NCBI GenBank assembly: GCA_021815405.1
Contig: JAKAGV010000003.1
Location: 124,001 to 188,000, forward strand
DNA from: Bacteroidota bacterium
GTDB lineage: Bacteria > Bacteroidota > Ignavibacteria > Ignavibacteriales > Ignavibacteriaceae
Length of the DNA: 64,000 nt
Direction: 5' to 3'
Of the stretch, positions 61,180 through 64,000 are shown one piece after another. The notes under the pieces are model-generated. The model searched no databases and was not told the DNA's origin. It worked only from the letters and a program-made list of their open reading frames with translations. Both the position numbers and the translations under genes were made by a program. Each line of letters begins with the position of its first letter. The stretch's first letter is position 1.

Positions 61180-61193
61180 TTGACTTAAGTCAG
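61180..61193. promoter_or_regulatory. Candidate Crp/Fnr-family operator upstream of the DUF2249 unit
   Basis: TTGACTTAAGTCAG contains the perfect palindrome TGACTTAAGTCA (61181-61192), 54 bp before the DUF2249 start and just beyond the 3' end of the Crp/Fnr gene. The same 12-mer lies before the ferredoxin-cupin pair at 31.7 kb. Confidence 0.65.
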
Positions 61194-61206
61194 TTATTTA
61201 TTGTTT

Positions 61207-61902
61207 TTATTTCCCAAGCTTCTTAAGACGAGTATAATCGGTTATAAAAATAATTTTTCCCTTTATCTTTATTATTTCTTCATCCTGTAATTTCTTAAAT
61301 GTCCTGGAGAGAGTTTCGCTGATAGTTCCAAGGTAAGCCGCAATCGTTTTTTTAGGAATGCTTAGTCTAAGAAATGGCTCGTCTAATTTATCTGTCTTGT
61401 TGATTTTAATCTCTTTTAACAAATATTCAGCAAGCCTGTTAATAATATCCTTCGAAGAAAAGTTTTCAATTTTATTGGCCATTTCCCTCAGCCTCTTTGC
61501 GAAACCGCTGGACATTTTCAGGCTTATCTCCGGCTCTTCTTTCAATAATGAAAGAAAGCCTTCCTTTGGTATAAATATCATTATGCTTTCTTCAAGCGTC
61601 TGTGCTGTTGCGGGATAATTTCCTCCTTCGAATAAAGGTACATCCGCGAAGGCATTTAAAGGTTTCACTATATGAAGGACGGATTCTTTGCCGTCAATGC
61701 TATTCTTAAATACTTTTACAGTTCCCTTTAGAAGGACGTAAAAGCCTTTATAATTATCGCCTTCAAAAAAAAGATATTCATTTTTTTTATATTTTAAGAT
61801 TTTGGAAACAGCGGTAATCTTTCTAAGCTGCTCTATATCCAGCTCTGAAAAAATGGGGATGCTTTTTAAAGTTTCTTTTTTGTTTTCAGTGTACGGCAGC
61901 AT
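61207..61902 (-). CDS. Crp/Fnr-family transcription regulator without cysteines
   Basis: 231 residues. The cyclic-nucleotide-binding-like domain is at about 12-130 (FSELDIEQLRKITA; LLKGTVKVFKN). A dimerisation helix follows, then a C-terminal HTH in which TISETLSRTFKKLQ has the E-SR pattern that reads TTGAC/TTGAT half-sites. There is no cysteine, so it cannot carry the Fnr [4Fe-4S] cluster. The cAMP-contacting residues of Crp are not recognisable either. It is therefore more like Dnr/NnrR regulators, which sense nitric oxide through heme. It lies immediately upstream of the DUF2249 unit on the same strand. Confidence 0.88.
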   Translation of the reverse strand: MLPYTENKKETLKSIPIFSELDIEQLRKITAVSKILKYKKNEYLFFEGDNYKGFYVLLKGTVKVFKNSIDGKESVLHIVKPLNAFADVPLFEGGNYPATAQTLEESIMIFIPKEGFLSLLKEEPEISLKMSSGFAKRLREMANKIENFSSKDIINRLAEYLLKEIKINKTDKLDEPFLRLSIPKKTIAAYLGTISETLSRTFKKLQDEEIIKIKGKIIFITDYTRLKKLGK

Positions 61903-62410
61903 GCTTGTTCAAATCTCTTAATCCAATTTATAGAATTGCCGAGAATAAAAATAAATAAAATTCTCAACTTAGAATATATCTTTAGGTCGGATAGTTTCTT
62001 TATTTATTAATTATCTGATTGAAGAAAGCTTCGGTTTTTCGATTATAGTTTTTTATGATAAGACGATATAACGTGAAATGAAAGTGAAGGAAAGAATCAT
62101 TTGAGCGGGGATTTTATAATTAATGGCTTAGCCAGCATGTTTTAGAATCTGTTAAATTTTATTGTTGTTTTTAATCATGTTTATTCTAAAATCCTGGAAA
62201 TCTTGGTTCGGATATTAAGCGGAATTTGAAAAATATTTGTCGAAATAGACAAAGAAATTGGAATATTGTAAAGCAGATTATTTCTTGTTTATTAATCCAA
62301 AGGAATAATACTTTCTGATGAGATATCGTTCATTATAAAATTGTTGGAACGTATGTAAATTTGTTTTTCTAATATTATAAGATTTACTGTAATTAATGGA
62401 TAAATAAAAA
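61903..62410. other. Divergent intergenic region with a possible kinase-leader relic
   Basis: About 500 bp between the leftward regulator and the rightward MFS gene. At 62316-62353 the sequence GATGAGATATCGTTCATTAT, followed by AAAATTGTTGGAAC, resembles the shared kinase leader (GAAACTATTCTTCATTAT plus AAAATTATTGAAAAG). It could be a very decayed copy. No gene is supported. Confidence 0.4.
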
Positions 62411-62413
62411 TTG

Positions 62414-63661
62414 GTGAAAATTAAAGACCTTCATCCGACCACAAAAAGGTTGGTGCTTGCAAGGTCATTGAGAAGTTTAGGGCAGGGGGCGCTTGTTGTG
62501 GATTTGGCTTTGTACTTACATGCATTAGGCTGGAACGGATTTCATATTGGTCTGGTATTAAGTTCTGCAGGATTATTCGGAGCCGTACTAAGTTTAGGTG
62601 TAGGAATTACCAGCGATAGGCTGCGCAGAAGACCTTTCCTGCTTGTTTATGAAGGCGTTGTTTTTGTTTGCAGTATTCTGGCATTATTAACTGCACAAGG
62701 TACTGTTCTAACTATTGTAATAATAGCCGCAGGTTTCGGTCGAGGCGCAAATGGTGCAGCAGGACCATTTTCACCTGCTGAGCAGGCATGGTTAGCAGAA
62801 GAAGTTTCCGCAGTAAGACGAGGCTGGGTTTATAGCTTAAACACTGCATTTGGTTTTTTCGGTATGGGGATTGGCGCGGCACTGGCAATGCTGCCGGAAT
62901 TTTTCAGCACAATATTAAATAATGGGAATTCGAGCTTAACTGTTCAGGCAATAGCATATCGTCCTCTTTTTTTAATAGTTACAGCAGCAACAGTAGCTAA
63001 TTTATTCTTAATATTTAAAGCAGAAGAAAATTACGCCGGTAACAAGCAGATAAAAATAAAAAAAGAAATTGAAGCCGAAAAGCAAATTAGAAAGCAGGAA
63101 AATAAAATGCTTACGGGACTTGTTTTTTTGAATTCATTTAACGGACTGGCAATAGGATTTACCGGTCCTCTTATCTCATATTGGTTTGCAATTAAATTCG
63201 GAGTGGGACCTATATATATAGCTCCTATTATGGCAGCAACATTCTTTCTAACCGGTATTTCATCTTTACTGACCGGTCGCATCAGCCAAAAGATTGGTAT
63301 TGTTCAATCTGTAGTTTGGGCAAGGTTCTTCGGTCTTATATTATTAATTATGCTGCCGATAGTCCCTTTCTTCTGGCTGGCATCATTATTATATCTTTTA
63401 CGTTCTGCATTTAATAGAGGTTCGGTAGGAGCCCGTCAGGCTTTAACTGTTGGATTAGTCCGTGATGAACGCAGGGGATTGGCGACTAGCTTAAACGCTA
63501 TGTCTATGCAGTTACCTCAATCGATTGGACCAAGCATTGCAGGTTTTCTGTTTAGCGAAGGTCAACTTCAGCTTCCGTTTTATGCCGGTGCGTTATTTCA
63601 GGCAATTTATCTTGTAATGTATGGAAGATTTTTCAGAAATCAGAATAAGCCGCAGGATTAA
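62414..63661 (+). CDS. Major facilitator superfamily transporter
   Basis: 415 residues with 12 transmembrane segments in two halves, and a basic cytoplasmic loop in the middle (about 208-232, rich in lysine). The loop between helices 2 and 3 carries GITSDRLRRRPFL, the MFS motif A. The second half has the matching LTGRISQKIGI. It resembles drug or metabolite exporters, but the substrate cannot be told. The start is GTG at 62414 or the TTG just before it (62411); no strong Shine-Dalgarno decides. It is monocistronic as far as visible. Confidence 0.88.
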   Translation: MKIKDLHPTTKRLVLARSLRSLGQGALVVDLALYLHALGWNGFHIGLVLSSAGLFGAVLSLGVGITSDRLRRRPFLLVYEGVVFVCSILALLTAQGTVLTIVIIAAGFGRGANGAAGPFSPAEQAWLAEEVSAVRRGWVYSLNTAFGFFGMGIGAALAMLPEFFSTILNNGNSSLTVQAIAYRPLFLIVTAATVANLFLIFKAEENYAGNKQIKIKKEIEAEKQIRKQENKMLTGLVFLNSFNGLAIGFTGPLISYWFAIKFGVGPIYIAPIMAATFFLTGISSLLTGRISQKIGIVQSVVWARFFGLILLIMLPIVPFFWLASLLYLLRSAFNRGSVGARQALTVGLVRDERRGLATSLNAMSMQLPQSIGPSIAGFLFSEGQLQLPFYAGALFQAIYLVMYGRFFRNQNKPQD

Positions 63662-63737
63662 AAGATATAAAAAGAAAAAGCTTCTCTCTAAATAATATTA
63701 TCCGACAATTATTAGGAAACCGTCCATAAGGTTCAAT

Positions 63738-63821
63738 TTGTCATTTCGACTGAAAGGAGAAATCTCAGATGTAATCTATTTTGTGAGATTTCTCAGTCGC
63801 TTCGCTCCTTCGAAATGACAA
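63738..63821. repeat. Long palindromic intergenic repeat
   Basis: Outer arms TTGTCATTTCGA (63738-63749) and TCGAAATGACAA (63810-63821), inner arms GAGAAATCTCA (63757-63767) and TGAGATTTCTC (63784-63794). It forms a strong hairpin between two convergent genes and may help to end transcription. It differs in sequence from the MITE family. Confidence 0.7.
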
Positions 63822-63852
63822 TCTATTTACTTTTTTGATAGCATCATAACTT

Positions 63853-64000
63853 CTAGATATTTATAAACCCGGTTTCTAATGCAATCTCCCATTCTTTTCT
63901 ATTATTTTTCTTAGCTTTCAATGCAGCAATATGATAATTATATGGTACTATAATCATATTGGCATACCATCTAACTCCATTAAATTCCAACTCTACATAA
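63853..64000 (-). CDS. 3' end of an unidentified gene, cut by the window edge
   Basis: Reading leftward from the window edge, 48 codons remain open to a TAG at 63853-63855. They encode YVELEFNGVRWYANMIIVPY, continuing with NYHIAALKAKKNRKEW and ending ALETGFINI. The composition looks protein-like, with an aromatic beta-rich stretch followed by a charged helix, which favours a real gene. The family cannot be recognised from this fragment. Confidence 0.6.
   Translation of the reverse strand, partial: YVELEFNGVRWYANMIIVPYNYHIAALKAKKNNRKEWEIALETGFINI

Overview
The window is AT-rich bacterial chromosome from a Gram-negative, respiring organism, most likely Ignavibacteriota or a close relative in the Bacteroidota/Chlorobiota group. 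This is inference. It rests on the short 285-residue primary sigma factor, an outer-membrane porin and OmpH/SurA-type periplasmic chaperones, the two-domain MetG, and the large set of Ser/Thr kinases joined to beta-propeller or TPR sensors. No rRNA, tRNA or CRISPR array was seen.

Layout. 1-4.8 kb: monovalent cation/proton antiporter with USP tail, a small envelope protein, a type II NADH dehydrogenase and a small membrane protein. 4.8-6.7 kb: a repeat sink with two copies of a miniature inverted-repeat element (one inserted into a 41-bp tandem array), another palindromic repeat and a broken IS110-type transposase. 6.7-23 kb: housekeeping and envelope genes (class A PBP, primary sigma factor, lytic transglycosylase, DPP-IV-like peptidase, OmpH, a sensor kinase, a porin, two YceI proteins, and a LiaF-like/LytS-like/LytTR three-gene unit). 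23.5-31 kb: metG, a run of three SurA/parvulin-type periplasmic proteins, and a MoxR ATPase. 31-35 kb: DinB, a ferredoxin-cupin pair, a GAF-SpoIIE phosphatase, a duplicated ABM-domain protein and a small unknown.

35.4-57 kb is the most striking part: seven full-length Hanks-type Ser/Thr kinases on one strand, one truncated kinase and at least three decayed kinase 5' ends. All kinases share a leader of the type MIxETILHYKIxEKLGEGGMG. The C-terminal sensor is exchanged between a TolB/PD40 propeller (three genes), a FlgO/TolB-like domain plus TPRs (three genes) and a degenerate cyclase + AAA/STAND ATPase + TPR (one gene). Two propeller kinases share a block of about 760 bp that is almost identical in DNA, which points to recent gene conversion. 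The decayed 5' ends sit directly before three intact kinases and carry their ribosome binding sites. A FAD-linked lactone/alditol oxidase follows the last kinase.

57-62 kb holds a remnant of a quinol-type nitric oxide reductase and, convergent to it, a six-gene unit encoding DUF2249/DUF1858 proteins, two membrane proteins resembling heme-copper oxidase subunit I, a MIP18-type Fe-S factor and a ferredoxin, next to a cysteine-free Crp/Fnr regulator. The palindrome TGACTTAAGTCA lies upstream of this unit and again upstream of the ferredoxin-cupin pair 30 kb away, which suggests one regulon. The window ends with an MFS transporter, a palindromic repeat and the 3' end of an unidentified gene.

The mobile miniature element has four full copies of 121-122 bp, each with matched inverted ends and 7-8 bp AT-rich target duplications.
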